Source: Pedobacter polaris (GTDB lineage: Bacteria > Bacteroidota > Bacteroidia > Sphingobacteriales > Sphingobacteriaceae). Taken from it: 64,000 nucleotides of DNA. The notes under the pieces were generated by a model. That model saw only the letters and a program-made list of their open reading frames with translations. It ran no database searches and was not told where the DNA came from. The stretch is from positions 434,001-498,000 of the forward strand of contig NZ_SWBR01000001.1 of NCBI RefSeq assembly GCF_005116505.1, given 5' to 3'. Below are positions 36,901-45,459 of the stretch, piece by piece (position 1 is the first letter of the stretch; each line of letters opens with the position of its first letter). Position numbers and translations under genes: made by a program.

Positions 36901-37031
36901 TCTATTACTTTACCATTAATTATATAACGGTTTGTTTGTGCGCTTGCTGATGAAAACAGGAGCAACAAAAAGATTGGTGTTAAAAACAATAAAAGCAGTT
37001 TTGAACACCGTAATGTGTAAAATCTCATCAT
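33945..37031 (-). CDS. SusC/RagA-family TonB-linked outer-membrane protein (pair 3)
   Basis: TonB-dependent importer of 1,028 residues. Signal peptide with a long hydrophobic core (LLLLFLTPIFLLLLFSSASAQ), regulatory Ig domain ('GKVIEETTMSPIPGAGIKVQGT'), plug ('MQGKVAGAQISQNSGDPAGG', 'EPLYIIDGVIVNNSTS', 'NGASAAAIYGSRANAGVIQIFTKKG') and barrel ending FSLGLQVKF. It forms an operon with the shorter SusD. The anmK gene lies 138 bases upstream on the same strand. Confidence 0.95.
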   Translation of the reverse strand: MMRFYTLRCSKLLLLFLTPIFLLLLFSSASAQTNRYIINGKVIEETTMSPIPGAGIKVQGTNFAVAANNDGTYSLIANLAPGNYQLSVTYIGYKTITKQITLGSNNNVTVDFSLSQDAMGLDEVIVTGTSQGTTRKQLGNYITSVKGDDLNKAPSGNVLSSMQGKVAGAQISQNSGDPAGGMSVKLRGISSANSSTEPLYIIDGVIVNNSTSRVTNTSTNYDGGNFVGAIGQNRMVDINPADIERVEVLNGASAAAIYGSRANAGVIQIFTKKGVAGRTQVSFNTNFMISELRKKIEVNQSPVKFGGSVDAFTQDVIQTTGTPPALLTNTTPVTRYDYQDYIFRTGYGTDNNLSISGGSENTKVYSSFGYFSNQGIIKNTNFRKYNFRTNLDQKINNWASLSAGLNYIKSAANEKPDGNSFFSPMNSVTILGNFHDIFRRDASGNLMAVGERGRVNPVSVIEDIKQRQEVDRIIANSTLKLSPIKNLTVDLTLGVDNSSQNGTTYIPPYTYNVNPDFFGGGTTINATQNGYASAGSNKVFMFNNEINATYQAKISDLLTSVTQVGYSYQYEKGQYGLLQGRGLAPKITTVNGASTPLPSVDIRTELSISGAYIQQNFKYKDHLFVTGALRMDESSVFGKDNRNQVYVKASLSYVLSSVDYWKKTNLSSWWDTFKLRGAYGQSGNLTGIGPYDRINGYNGQAFLGYTSLFSSFQLANENVKPERQDELEVGTDLGFMKNRLTLSVNYYNKKVKDLLLAQVIAPTEGYTSFLNNIGSLKNTGIEVVLGGTPIKTDNFAWTASAIFNRNRNEAYNIGAMRLLSTNPGAPVAIIDGEPLGVFYGTYFARNTDGSLVTNASGIPQQARDGAGNPLRKVLGDPNPDYNWSLVNDFNYKKFGLRIQLDGVQGGDVWNADWRTRQGVGGGKVAEQEQMGLLPRGYVAGVYAIEEWRIDDGSFVKLREVSLSYNIGKVKSISNLTVVLSGRNLISWDNYKGYDPELNSAGQSTILRNIDFGSVPIPRTFSLGLQVKF

Positions 37032-37169
37032 ACTTAAAAATTTAAATTGGTTAGAAATACAGCAAAGCTGATTAATTATTTTTCAAAACATTAACTGAAT
37101 CGAAAAACCTATTAAAGATGACGAAATGTTTTGTCTAAACTTTAATAAAACTTATAAACAAACTAACAT

Positions 37170-38369
37170 TTAGTTAGGCAAACTGATTTTGCCCATACAT
37201 ACGGATGGCACACCTTCTCGGTCTCCAAAATTGATGGGATTTCCAGCTAAAGCTTCATTAGCTAAGAGTGCAAAAAGCACGGCTTCTTTTGCGTCTGGGT
37301 TAATTTCTAATTCATTGGTTGTGCTAAAAGTAGCATTAGGTAATGCCGCTTTTAAAAGCGTAACTAATAAAGGATTATGCATACCACCGCCGCTCATAAA
37401 TATTTTTGGCATTGATGAAGATTTGACTGTTCTTTTTATGGCTTCAATAATTCCATGTGCAGAAAAGTGACATAGGGTTGCCAGCACATCTTCATTCGCT
37501 AAATCTATTGTTTTGCTTTGCTCTTGGGCTTTTTGCAAATAGGTAAGATTAAATAATTCAGGACCAGTTGTTTTTGGGAAATCGATCTTAAAGAACTCAT
37601 TATTCAATAAGGCTTTCAATAAGTTATCACTGAGGTTCCCTGACTTTGCCTTTAGGGCATCTTTATCATAATATATACCCGGATAATGCAGCTGTATAAA
37701 CTGATCCATTAAGGTGTTGCCTGGGCCAACATCTGTTGAAAAAACTTTTGAAGCATCTTTACTTCCTGGCAGAAATGTAAAGTTAGCTATACCTCCAATA
37801 TTCAACATTATCCTATCCTCGTCCTTTTTAGAAAAAACTAAATAGTCTCCATAAACAGCAAGTGGAGCTCCTTCACCCCCTGCAGCCAAGTGTTTTTGCC
37901 TAAAATCGGCAATAGTTATAATTCCTGTTTTTACTGCAATATGATCTCCATCTCCAATCTGTAATGTTGCATTTGGGTAGCCTTTTTTCCCGTGTAAGGA
38001 TTTTGGCGCATGAAAAATTGTTTGTCCGTGGCTTGCAATGATATCAATTTCGTTTGAGTTAATGCCCCATGTTGTTAATGCTTCTAAAATTAATTCTGCA
38101 TGTTTTATCCCTATTAACTCATTCAATAAACACACTTTTTCTAGATCTGCATCTCTGCGAGAAAATATGCTTTTTACATCTGCTCTAAAATCATCCTGAT
38201 AAGGAATGGTAATAAAGTTTAGCAATTTTATTTCTGTTTCACTTCCACTGTTTGTACAAAGACACAGCGCGATATCTAATCCATCCATTGAAGTACCAGA
38301 CATTAATCCAATAATTAATCTCTCCCTTTTACTTGCAATAGCATAAAGGTTTTGTACAGAATTGTTCAT
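37170..38369 (-). CDS. anmK: anhydro-N-acetylmuramic acid kinase
   Basis: Cytoplasmic kinase that opens and phosphorylates 1,6-anhydroMurNAc to MurNAc-6-phosphate in peptidoglycan recycling. The ATPase-type phosphate-1 loop 'IIGLMSGTSMDGLDIALC' is near residue 20; 'IDIIASHGQTIFHAPKS', 'GDGDHIAVKTGI' and 'STDVGPGNTLMDQF' are family signatures, and 'IFMSGGGMHNPLL' is the C-terminal nucleotide motif. Length 399 is typical. It is divergent from the nagB fusion, with a 10-base perfect palindrome in the gap. A MurNAc-6P etherase is not in the window. Confidence 0.95.
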   Translation of the reverse strand: MNNSVQNLYAIASKRERLIIGLMSGTSMDGLDIALCLCTNSGSETEIKLLNFITIPYQDDFRADVKSIFSRRDADLEKVCLLNELIGIKHAELILEALTTWGINSNEIDIIASHGQTIFHAPKSLHGKKGYPNATLQIGDGDHIAVKTGIITIADFRQKHLAAGGEGAPLAVYGDYLVFSKKDEDRIMLNIGGIANFTFLPGSKDASKVFSTDVGPGNTLMDQFIQLHYPGIYYDKDALKAKSGNLSDNLLKALLNNEFFKIDFPKTTGPELFNLTYLQKAQEQSKTIDLANEDVLATLCHFSAHGIIEAIKRTVKSSSMPKIFMSGGGMHNPLLVTLLKAALPNATFSTTNELEINPDAKEAVLFALLANEALAGNPINFGDREGVPSVCMGKISLPN

Positions 38370-38389
38370 AAAAATTTAATATTGTAAAA

Positions 38390-38399
38390 CAAACGTTTG
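38390..38399. promoter_or_regulatory. perfect palindrome CAAACGTTTG in the anmK–nagB gap
   Basis: A 10-base perfect palindrome with a CG centre, 20 bases upstream of the anmK start codon. Such sites are bound by LacI-type repressors, but no such regulator lies here, so its role is unproven. Confidence 0.3.
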
Positions 38400-38453
38400 A
38401 TTTAATGCTGTAACGCAATCTCTAAAAATACTTTCAATAAAAGTAAATAACAA

Positions 38454-38486
38454 TTGGTAAAAACTAAGCATTACTCTCTATATTTA
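38454..38486 (+). promoter_or_regulatory. candidate promoter of nagB
   Basis: TTG at 38454–38456 and TATATTTA at 38479–38486 (7 of 8 to TAnnTTTG), separated by 22 bases and ending 31 bases before the start codon. Confidence 0.35.
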
Positions 38487-38517
38487 CCGCTCCGTTCACT
38501 AAATAATAACAGAATTA

Positions 38518-40437
38518 ATGGCAAGATTAAATCTATTAGAAGAAACGAGGTTCGAAAAACTCCCAGTTACTGTTTTTAAAAATCCAAAAGAAGCTTCTAT
38601 TAACGTAGCGCATCGAATTGCGAAAATTATTAAAACCAAACAAGAAAATAACCTAAAAGCAGTTTTAGGTTTAGCTACAGGTGCAACGCCTATAGCAGTT
38701 TATTCAGAATTAGTTAGACTACACAAAGAAGAAGGTCTAAGCTTTAAAAACGTGGTTACATTTAACTTAGATGAATATTATCCGATGCTGCCAACCGCTG
38801 CTCAGAGTTATGTTTCATTTATGAATGAAAATTTGTTCGACCACATTGACATCGACAAAGCAAATGTCCATATCCCAGATGGGACACTTAAACTTGAAGA
38901 CATTCCTGCATTCTGCTTAGCTTATGAGCGCAAAATAGAAGAATATGGTGGTTTAGACATGCAGATTTTAGGTATTGGTAGAACTGGTCACATTGGTTTT
39001 AATGAACCTGGTTCTGCGCCAAACTCGGGAACACGTTTAGTAACTCTAGATGACCTTACACGTAGGGATGCTGCTCGTGATTTTGGAGGAAAGTCTTTTG
39101 TGCCTACTAAGGCAATTACAATGGGAATTGGCACCATCTTTAAAGCCAGAGAAATTGTTTTAATGGCTTGGAATACAAAGAAGGCATCCATCATTAAAAA
39201 AGCTGTTGAAGGTGAAATGTCTAGTGATGTACCAGCTACTTATTTGCAATTATCTGAAAATGTTGAATTTATTTTAGACGAGGATGCTGCTTCATTATTA
39301 ACAAGATACGATACTCCTTGGCTAGTAAAAGATTGCATTTGGACAGATAAATTAATTAGGAAAGCGGTAATATGGTTAGCTACAACTTTAAATAAACCAA
39401 TTTTAAAATTAACCGAAGACGATTTCAACAATAATGGTATGGCTCAGCTGGCACTTGAAAAAGGTCCGGTTTACAATATTAACATTCATATATTTAATAA
39501 ACTTCAACACACCATTACAGGTTGGCCTGGAGGCAAGCCGAATGCAGATGATACCCAAAGACCAGAAAGAGCAACTCCAGACAAAAAACGTGTCTTAATT
39601 TTCTCTCCTCACCCTGATGATGATGTAATTTCTATGGGTGGTACATTTATCCGATTAGTAGACCAAAAGCACGATGTACATGTTGCTTATCAAACTTCTG
39701 GTAACACAGCAGTTTGGGACGATGATGTTTTGCGTTTTGTTGAGTTTAACATGGATTTTGCAGAAAAGATGGGAGTGGCAAATCCAGAAATGTCTGAGAC
39801 CTACAATAAAATGCGCCAATTTATTGAGCATAAAAAACCTAACCAAGTTGATACCCCAGAAATACAAACCGTTAAAGGATTGATAAGAAAAGGAGAAGCA
39901 ATTGCTGGTGCTCGTTATTGTGGTTTAGAAGACGATCATATCCATTTTATGGCTTTACCTTTTTATGAAAGCGGTAAAAATCAAAAAAATCCAGTAACAG
40001 AAGCTGATGTATTATTAACCATGGAGCTGCTTCAAAAAATAAAACCACAACAGGTTTTTGCAGCAGGAGATTTTGAGGACCCTCATGGCACACACATTGT
40101 TTGTTTTAATATTATTTTAGAATCTTTAAAAAGATTAGCAAAAACAGAAACTTGGGTAAAAGATTGTTGGTTATGGATGTATCGTGGTGCATGGCTTGAA
40201 TTTGAAACTCATGAAATAGAGATGGCAGTACCACTTAGTCCACAAGAAGTTGAACGTAAAAAGTTTGCTATCTTCAAGCATCAATCTCAAAAAGATAGAG
40301 CTGTTTTTCCAGGCGATGATGCTAGAGAATTTTGGCAAAGAGCTGAAGATCGGAATAGAGAAACAGCAAAAGCTTACGATAGTTTGGGTTTAGCAAACTA
40401 CGAAGCAATGGAAGCTTTTGTTCGTTATAAATTCTAA
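38518..40437 (+). CDS. nagB: glucosamine-6-phosphate deaminase fused to a PIG-L/LmbE-type deacetylase domain
   Basis: The N-terminal part (about residues 20–275) is NagB, converting GlcN6P to fructose-6-phosphate and ammonia: 'AVLGLATGATPIAVYSELVRL', 'VTFNLDEYYPM' (Asp near 84) and 'LGIGRTGHIGFNEPGS' are catalytic and ligand loops. A linker follows, then a PIG-L/LmbE domain (about 355–639) with zinc motif SPHPDDDVISMGG at about 362–374, which in relatives removes acetyl groups from GlcNAc compounds. This fused architecture is known in Bacteroidota. The second domain could feed the first by deacetylating GlcNAc-6P; this is inference, and no nagA is present in the window. Confidence 0.93.
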   Translation: MARLNLLEETRFEKLPVTVFKNPKEASINVAHRIAKIIKTKQENNLKAVLGLATGATPIAVYSELVRLHKEEGLSFKNVVTFNLDEYYPMLPTAAQSYVSFMNENLFDHIDIDKANVHIPDGTLKLEDIPAFCLAYERKIEEYGGLDMQILGIGRTGHIGFNEPGSAPNSGTRLVTLDDLTRRDAARDFGGKSFVPTKAITMGIGTIFKAREIVLMAWNTKKASIIKKAVEGEMSSDVPATYLQLSENVEFILDEDAASLLTRYDTPWLVKDCIWTDKLIRKAVIWLATTLNKPILKLTEDDFNNNGMAQLALEKGPVYNINIHIFNKLQHTITGWPGGKPNADDTQRPERATPDKKRVLIFSPHPDDDVISMGGTFIRLVDQKHDVHVAYQTSGNTAVWDDDVLRFVEFNMDFAEKMGVANPEMSETYNKMRQFIEHKKPNQVDTPEIQTVKGLIRKGEAIAGARYCGLEDDHIHFMALPFYESGKNQKNPVTEADVLLTMELLQKIKPQQVFAAGDFEDPHGTHIVCFNIILESLKRLAKTETWVKDCWLWMYRGAWLEFETHEIEMAVPLSPQEVERKKFAIFKHQSQKDRAVFPGDDAREFWQRAEDRNRETAKAYDSLGLANYEAMEAFVRYKF

Positions 40438-40444
40438 AAAATTG

Positions 40445-40491
40445 CCAATGAAGTTTGCATTAGAACACCTAAGCAAACTTCATTGGTTTTC
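40445..40491 (+). terminator. terminator of nagB
   Basis: Perfect 14-base inverted repeat CCAATGAAGTTTGC/GCAAACTTCATTGG with a 14-base loop and a short T-run, starting 8 bases after the stop. Confidence 0.82.
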
Positions 40492-40586
40492 TATAAAGCT
40501 TTTTAGATTTTCTTCTATATATTAGTTCTTAAATCTCCTTATTAAATTGGAGATAAAGTTTATAGCAGATAATTTTTTAGCTTAAA

Positions 40587-41735
40587 ATGGAATCTAAACC
40601 TCAACGCTTATTATCCCTAGATTTTTTTCGCGGACTAACAGTAGCCGCGATGATTTTGGTAAACAATCCAGGAAGCTGGGGCCATATCTATACCCCATTA
40701 GAACACGCTGAATGGAACGGCTGTACCCCAACCGACCTTGTTTTCCCCTTTTTCTTATTCATAGTTGGTGTTTCCATTGCTTATGCAATGAGTAATAAAA
40801 AACTAGATTCTGCGAGCCATAATAAAACGATTCTTAAAGCATTTAAAAGAGCACTTATCTTATTTGGATTAGGTCTTCTCCTAGCAATTTTCCCTAGAAA
40901 TTTTAGCACTTTTGACTTTGTAGAATCTCTTAAAAATATCCGTATACCAGGCGTTTTACAACGAATTGGAGTAGTATTTTTTATTTCTTCTGTTATTTTT
41001 TTAAAGTCATCTGAAAAAACAATTTTCAGGATTATCATTATTATCCTGTTTACTTATTGGGCATTAATGATGTTTGTCCCTGTTCCAGAAGTTGGCTACG
41101 CAAACCTAGAAAAAGAGACAAACCTAGGAGCATGGTTAGATAGAACGATTTTAACGGAAGCACATTTATGGAAATCTGCCAAAACTTGGGATCCAGAAGG
41201 TATTTTAAGCACCTTACCAGCTGTTGCAACAGGATTATTTGGAGTTTTGGTAGGAGTTTATTTGAAGCGAAAAGATGTTGAACCCGCAACAAAAATTGCT
41301 TGGCTATTTTCTGTAGGCGTTTTTACAACATTGGCCGGTTTATTATGGGATTTGGAATTCCCTATTAATAAAGCTTTATGGACAAGTTCTTATGTACTTT
41401 ATACCGGTGGCTTGGCTACAATTGTTTTAGCGCTTTCGTATTGGATAATTGATGTAAATAAATACAATCGTTTTACAAAACCCTTTGTAATTTATGGCGT
41501 AAATGCTATAACAGTTTTTTTTGTATCTGGCTTGATGCCTCGATTGTTAAATATGATAAAAATTAAACAACCAGATGGCAGTGAAACTGGAGCATTGAGT
41601 TGGTTTTATCAGACATTTTTTGTTCCTTATTTTTCTCCAATAAATGCTTCGTTAGCTTACGCAATTGTCTTTATTTTGTTTTTCTTTGTCATACTTTGGT
41701 TAATGTATAAGAAGAACATCATTATTAAGGTTTAA
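40587..41735 (+). CDS. nagX: NagX-like multi-pass acyltransferase-family protein (DUF5009/HGSNAT type)
   Basis: Integral membrane protein of 382 aa with about ten hydrophobic segments. The start MESKPQRLLSLDFFRGLTVAAMILVN and 'LEHAEWNGCTPTDLVFPFFLFIVGVSIA' are hallmarks of the family that includes human heparan-alpha-glucosaminide N-acetyltransferase and bacterial NagX. NagX genes usually sit in GlcNAc or chitin utilisation loci, as here after nagB. Its exact reaction in bacteria is not settled; acetyl transfer to an amino sugar or import support are both proposed. Confidence 0.9.
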   Translation: MESKPQRLLSLDFFRGLTVAAMILVNNPGSWGHIYTPLEHAEWNGCTPTDLVFPFFLFIVGVSIAYAMSNKKLDSASHNKTILKAFKRALILFGLGLLLAIFPRNFSTFDFVESLKNIRIPGVLQRIGVVFFISSVIFLKSSEKTIFRIIIIILFTYWALMMFVPVPEVGYANLEKETNLGAWLDRTILTEAHLWKSAKTWDPEGILSTLPAVATGLFGVLVGVYLKRKDVEPATKIAWLFSVGVFTTLAGLLWDLEFPINKALWTSSYVLYTGGLATIVLALSYWIIDVNKYNRFTKPFVIYGVNAITVFFVSGLMPRLLNMIKIKQPDGSETGALSWFYQTFFVPYFSPINASLAYAIVFILFFFVILWLMYKKNIIIKV

Positions 41736-41762
41736 TAAATCAATACTAACATCATTACATCT

Positions 41763-44606
41763 ATGAAAAAACACTTTCTAATTGTTGTACTTTCAACAGG
41801 TTTGTTTATTCAACCTGTTTTAGCACAAAAAAAAGCCACCACAACTAAAGCTTCAACCAAAGCTGTTGTCGCTAAATTAATCCCCAATGATCCAGACGTT
41901 ATTATTGGTAAACTACCTAACGGACTAACCTATTATATTCGTAAAAATACAGAGCCAAAAAATAGGGCAGAATTATACCTAGGCAACAAAATTGGCTCCT
42001 TAATGGAAACTGAAGAGCAGTTAGGCTTGGCTCACTTTACAGAGCACATGGCATTTAATGGCAGCACAGACTTTCCAAAAAACGAAATGATCAATTACCT
42101 GCAAAAAGCGGGGGTTCGTTTTGGTGCAGATTTAAACGCTTATACAGGCTTTAACCAAACTGTTTATCAGCTACCCATACCTACAGATAGCGTAGAGGTA
42201 TTTAAAACTGGATTTAAAATTTTAGCTAACTGGGCCGGAAAAGTTACCATGGAAGGTAAGGAAATTGACAATGAGCGTGGAGTTATTGTTGAAGAAGATC
42301 GTCAACGAGGAAAAAATGCACAGCAACGAATGAGCAATCAGCTCTTACCTTTCTTGTTGAGTAATTCGCAATATGCAAAACGTATCCCGATAGGTAAAAT
42401 AGAAGTATTAACAAGCTTCACACACGACAAAATTCGTAACTTTTATAAAGATTGGTATCGACCTAATTTACAAACTGTTATTGCAGTAGGAGATTTTGAT
42501 GTTAAAGAAGTTGAACAATTGATTAAGCAAAATTTCTCAGGTCTAAAAAACCCTGCCAACCCTAAGCCTCGTCTTAACTATACCTTGCCAGATAATATAA
42601 CCCCTAATGTTAAAATTGTAACTGATAAGGAACAGCCATACAATGTTGCACAGGTTATTTATAGACAAAAATCTAGCCCTGTAAAAACAGATGCAGATTT
42701 TAGAAGAAATGCAATCGAATCTATGATCAATAGCATGTTAGCTTCTCGCATACAAGAACTTACTCAAAAAGGAACTGCTCCATTTTTATTCGCACAAAGT
42801 TCATACTCACCATATCAAGGAGGTTTAGTTTGGGGTGAAAGTGCTTTACAGACTGTTGCTGTGGCTAAATCAGCAAAAGATTTGGAGAAAGCTCTTATTG
42901 CTGCACTTGCAGAAAATGAGCGTATGGTAAAATTTGGTTTTACAACAGGTGAGTTCGAAACTATTAAAAAGAAACTTGAAGCAGGTGTAGAAAAACAATA
43001 CAAAGAGAAAGACAAAACAAAATCTGCCGTTTATGTGCAAGATTATTTAGATCATTTTTTAGTGGGTTCGAGTATTCAGTCTGCAGATTATAATTACGCC
43101 GAGTTTAAAAAATTGCTCCAAACTGTTACTTTAAATGAGGTAAATGCAGTAGCTAAAACCTTAATTACCAAAAACAACATCACCATAATTGTACAAGCAC
43201 CAGAAAAGGAAGCTGCAGATTTACCAAAAGAGGCACAATTGCTTAGCGCATTAAAAACCGCAGGTAATGGCATTACTCCATACATAGACAATACCGTTAA
43301 CAAACCATTAATTGCTACAATGCCAATAGCAGGTAAAATTATTAACGAAAGTAAGAATGAGAAATTAGATATCACAACTTTAACTTTAAGTAATGGTATA
43401 AAAGTAGTGCTCAAACCAACAAATTTTAAAAACGACCAAGTTATCTTCACTTCTTTTGGTAAAGGCGGTACATCAATAGCTAGTAATGATGATTATCTAT
43501 CAGCAGAAAATTCAAGTTTAATTGCACAATTTGGAGTAGGTGATTTTAACCCTACTCAGTTAAGTAAATATTTAGCTGGCAAAACTGCTACTGCTCGTTC
43601 TTACATAGATTCAGAATACCAAGGTTTCTCTGGCAGTGCATCTCCAAAAGATTTGGAAACTGCATTTCAATTAATTTATGCCTACGCAACAAACCCACGC
43701 AAGGATGTAGAAATTTTTAACAAAAACATAAGCGATTATAAGGTAATTACCGCTAACAAAAATAGCAATCCAAATAGTGTTTATGCAGATACTTTACAAG
43801 CCGTATTAGCAAATTATCACAAACGAGGCATGCCGATAAATTTATCAGACATTGATAAAATATCTCTAGATAAAGCTTACAGTTTTTATAAGGATCGTTT
43901 TGCCGATGCTAGTGGACAAACTTTTGTTTTTGTAGGTAATTTTGAAGTTGAAAAAATAAAACCTTTTTTAACTACATATTTAGCTAGCCTACCAGCTTTA
44001 AATAAAAATGAAACTTTTGTAGACAATGGCGTTCGTCCACCCAAAGGCAAAGTAAGCAAGACTGTTTATAAAGGTTTGGAAGACAAAGCTACGGTGCAAT
44101 TATTTTTCCATGATGACTACGAATATAATGCAGCCAACAATGTACAATTAGATGCTTTAAAAAGTGCCTTGGAAATAAAAATACTAGAGCGTTTACGTGA
44201 AAAAGAAAGTGGGGTTTATAGCCCAGGAGTTAGTTTAAGTGTAGAGAAATATCCATCTGCACACTACTACTTTACTATCTCTTTTAACTGCTCAAAAGCT
44301 AACGTAGAAAAACTAATTGCAGCTGCCCTAGAAGAAGTTAATTCTTTTAAACAAAACGGCGCAACCGAAGATGACCTAAAGAAATTTAAATCTGAAGAAA
44401 TTCGTCAGGAAGAATTAAGCCTCAGAGAAAATGGATATTGGGTAAATTATTTAGCCAATCGCTTAAAGTATGGTGATGATGTTGAACAATTATTAGGAAA
44501 TAAAGATAGAATTAACGGTGTAACCGTTGCAACCAGTAAGGCTGCCGCACAAAAATATTTAAACGGAGAAAACTATATTCGTGTAGTATTAGTGCCAGAG
44601 AAGTAA
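41763..44606 (+). CDS. M16-family zinc metallopeptidase
   Basis: Exported insulinase/pitrilysin-type protease of 947 residues. Signal peptide to about residue 21 (VLAQ), then the first M16 peptidase domain with inverted zinc motif HFTEH (about 91–95) and a downstream Glu in 'EIDNERGVIVEEDRQR'. A second, inactive M16 domain runs from about 540 to 947 ('LTLSNGIKVVLKPTNFKND', 'TFVFVGNFEVEKIKPFLTTYL'). Two M16 units in one chain is standard for this group. It follows nagX by 27 bases but is a general protease family, so a link to sugar use is not implied. A terminator follows. Confidence 0.95.
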   Translation: MKKHFLIVVLSTGLFIQPVLAQKKATTTKASTKAVVAKLIPNDPDVIIGKLPNGLTYYIRKNTEPKNRAELYLGNKIGSLMETEEQLGLAHFTEHMAFNGSTDFPKNEMINYLQKAGVRFGADLNAYTGFNQTVYQLPIPTDSVEVFKTGFKILANWAGKVTMEGKEIDNERGVIVEEDRQRGKNAQQRMSNQLLPFLLSNSQYAKRIPIGKIEVLTSFTHDKIRNFYKDWYRPNLQTVIAVGDFDVKEVEQLIKQNFSGLKNPANPKPRLNYTLPDNITPNVKIVTDKEQPYNVAQVIYRQKSSPVKTDADFRRNAIESMINSMLASRIQELTQKGTAPFLFAQSSYSPYQGGLVWGESALQTVAVAKSAKDLEKALIAALAENERMVKFGFTTGEFETIKKKLEAGVEKQYKEKDKTKSAVYVQDYLDHFLVGSSIQSADYNYAEFKKLLQTVTLNEVNAVAKTLITKNNITIIVQAPEKEAADLPKEAQLLSALKTAGNGITPYIDNTVNKPLIATMPIAGKIINESKNEKLDITTLTLSNGIKVVLKPTNFKNDQVIFTSFGKGGTSIASNDDYLSAENSSLIAQFGVGDFNPTQLSKYLAGKTATARSYIDSEYQGFSGSASPKDLETAFQLIYAYATNPRKDVEIFNKNISDYKVITANKNSNPNSVYADTLQAVLANYHKRGMPINLSDIDKISLDKAYSFYKDRFADASGQTFVFVGNFEVEKIKPFLTTYLASLPALNKNETFVDNGVRPPKGKVSKTVYKGLEDKATVQLFFHDDYEYNAANNVQLDALKSALEIKILERLREKESGVYSPGVSLSVEKYPSAHYYFTISFNCSKANVEKLIAAALEEVNSFKQNGATEDDLKKFKSEEIRQEELSLRENGYWVNYLANRLKYGDDVEQLLGNKDRINGVTVATSKAAAQKYLNGENYIRVVLVPEK

Positions 44607-44623
44607 TTAAAAGTATTACTTTA

Positions 44624-44657
44624 GAAACCCATCTAATTATTTTTAGATGGGTTTTTT
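44624..44657 (+). terminator. terminator of the M16 peptidase gene
   Basis: Stem AAACCCATCT/AGATGGGTTT with a 10-base AT loop and T-run. It covers the alternative upstream Met of the next gene, arguing for that gene's internal start. Confidence 0.87.
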
Positions 44658-44673
44658 AATTAATTTAACATGC

Positions 44674-45459
44674 ATGAATTCTAAAACACTACATGTTTTA
44701 AATGGTGATGCCACTATGAATGTTTTTAAAGAAACAGAAATAAGTGGTGATATTCTTATTTGGAGAGAAATACTATCCGAAGGACCAGTCACTAAGAATA
44801 GCCTATTTCAATTGCGTTCCAAGTGGATTTATGAGACTTTTGGAGAAAATTATGATAGTTATAAAGAAAAAGTAATTAATGAAGTAAATAAACTCAATTC
44901 TTTAACTGAATATGATCAAATCATTTTATGGTTTGAATATGATTTAGTTTGCCAGATTAATTTGATTTTCGTTCTTGCTACATTAAAAAATATCAATTAT
45001 GAAATTCCTATTTATTTAATTTGCCCAGATAAATTTGATGGATTACCAAATTTTAGGGGATTAGGTGAGCTATCACCAACACAATTAAAGAAACTATTGC
45101 CAACAAAGATAAAGTTAAGCTTAGTAGATTTAGATTTAGCAGCAAAAGCTTGGGATTTATATATAGAAAATGATTCAACAAGAATCACAACCTTTTTAAA
45201 AGGAGATTTTGGTAAGCTAGCATTGCTAAAAAAAGCCTTAGCAGCACATTTGATGAGGTCTGAAAAATCAAATGGTTTAAATCATATTCATGAGGTATTA
45301 CTAGGATTCATTAACGCCGGAATGACAAACAAATCTGAAATATACGAGAAATTCTGGGCGCAAGAAAGCATCTTTGGCCTTGGAGATTTGCAGTTAGATC
45401 TTGCCTTAAACGAAATTCAAAAAAAAGGGTTTATCAGTAAAGATTTTGCTTTTACTTAG
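44674..45459 (+). CDS. DUF1835 domain protein
   Basis: Cytoplasmic protein of 261 aa from the chosen start. The start MNSKTLHVLNGDATMNVFKE at 44674 begins the DUF1835 signature directly ('LHVLNGDATM'); an upstream Met at 44647 lies inside the preceding terminator hairpin. Other family features: 'GDILIWREILSEGPV', 'ILWFEYDLVCQINLIFVLA' and a C-terminal helical region. Function unknown. Its last 8 bases overlap the end of the convergent gene. Confidence 0.85.
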   Translation: MNSKTLHVLNGDATMNVFKETEISGDILIWREILSEGPVTKNSLFQLRSKWIYETFGENYDSYKEKVINEVNKLNSLTEYDQIILWFEYDLVCQINLIFVLATLKNINYEIPIYLICPDKFDGLPNFRGLGELSPTQLKKLLPTKIKLSLVDLDLAAKAWDLYIENDSTRITTFLKGDFGKLALLKKALAAHLMRSEKSNGLNHIHEVLLGFINAGMTNKSEIYEKFWAQESIFGLGDLQLDLALNEIQKKGFISKDFAFT

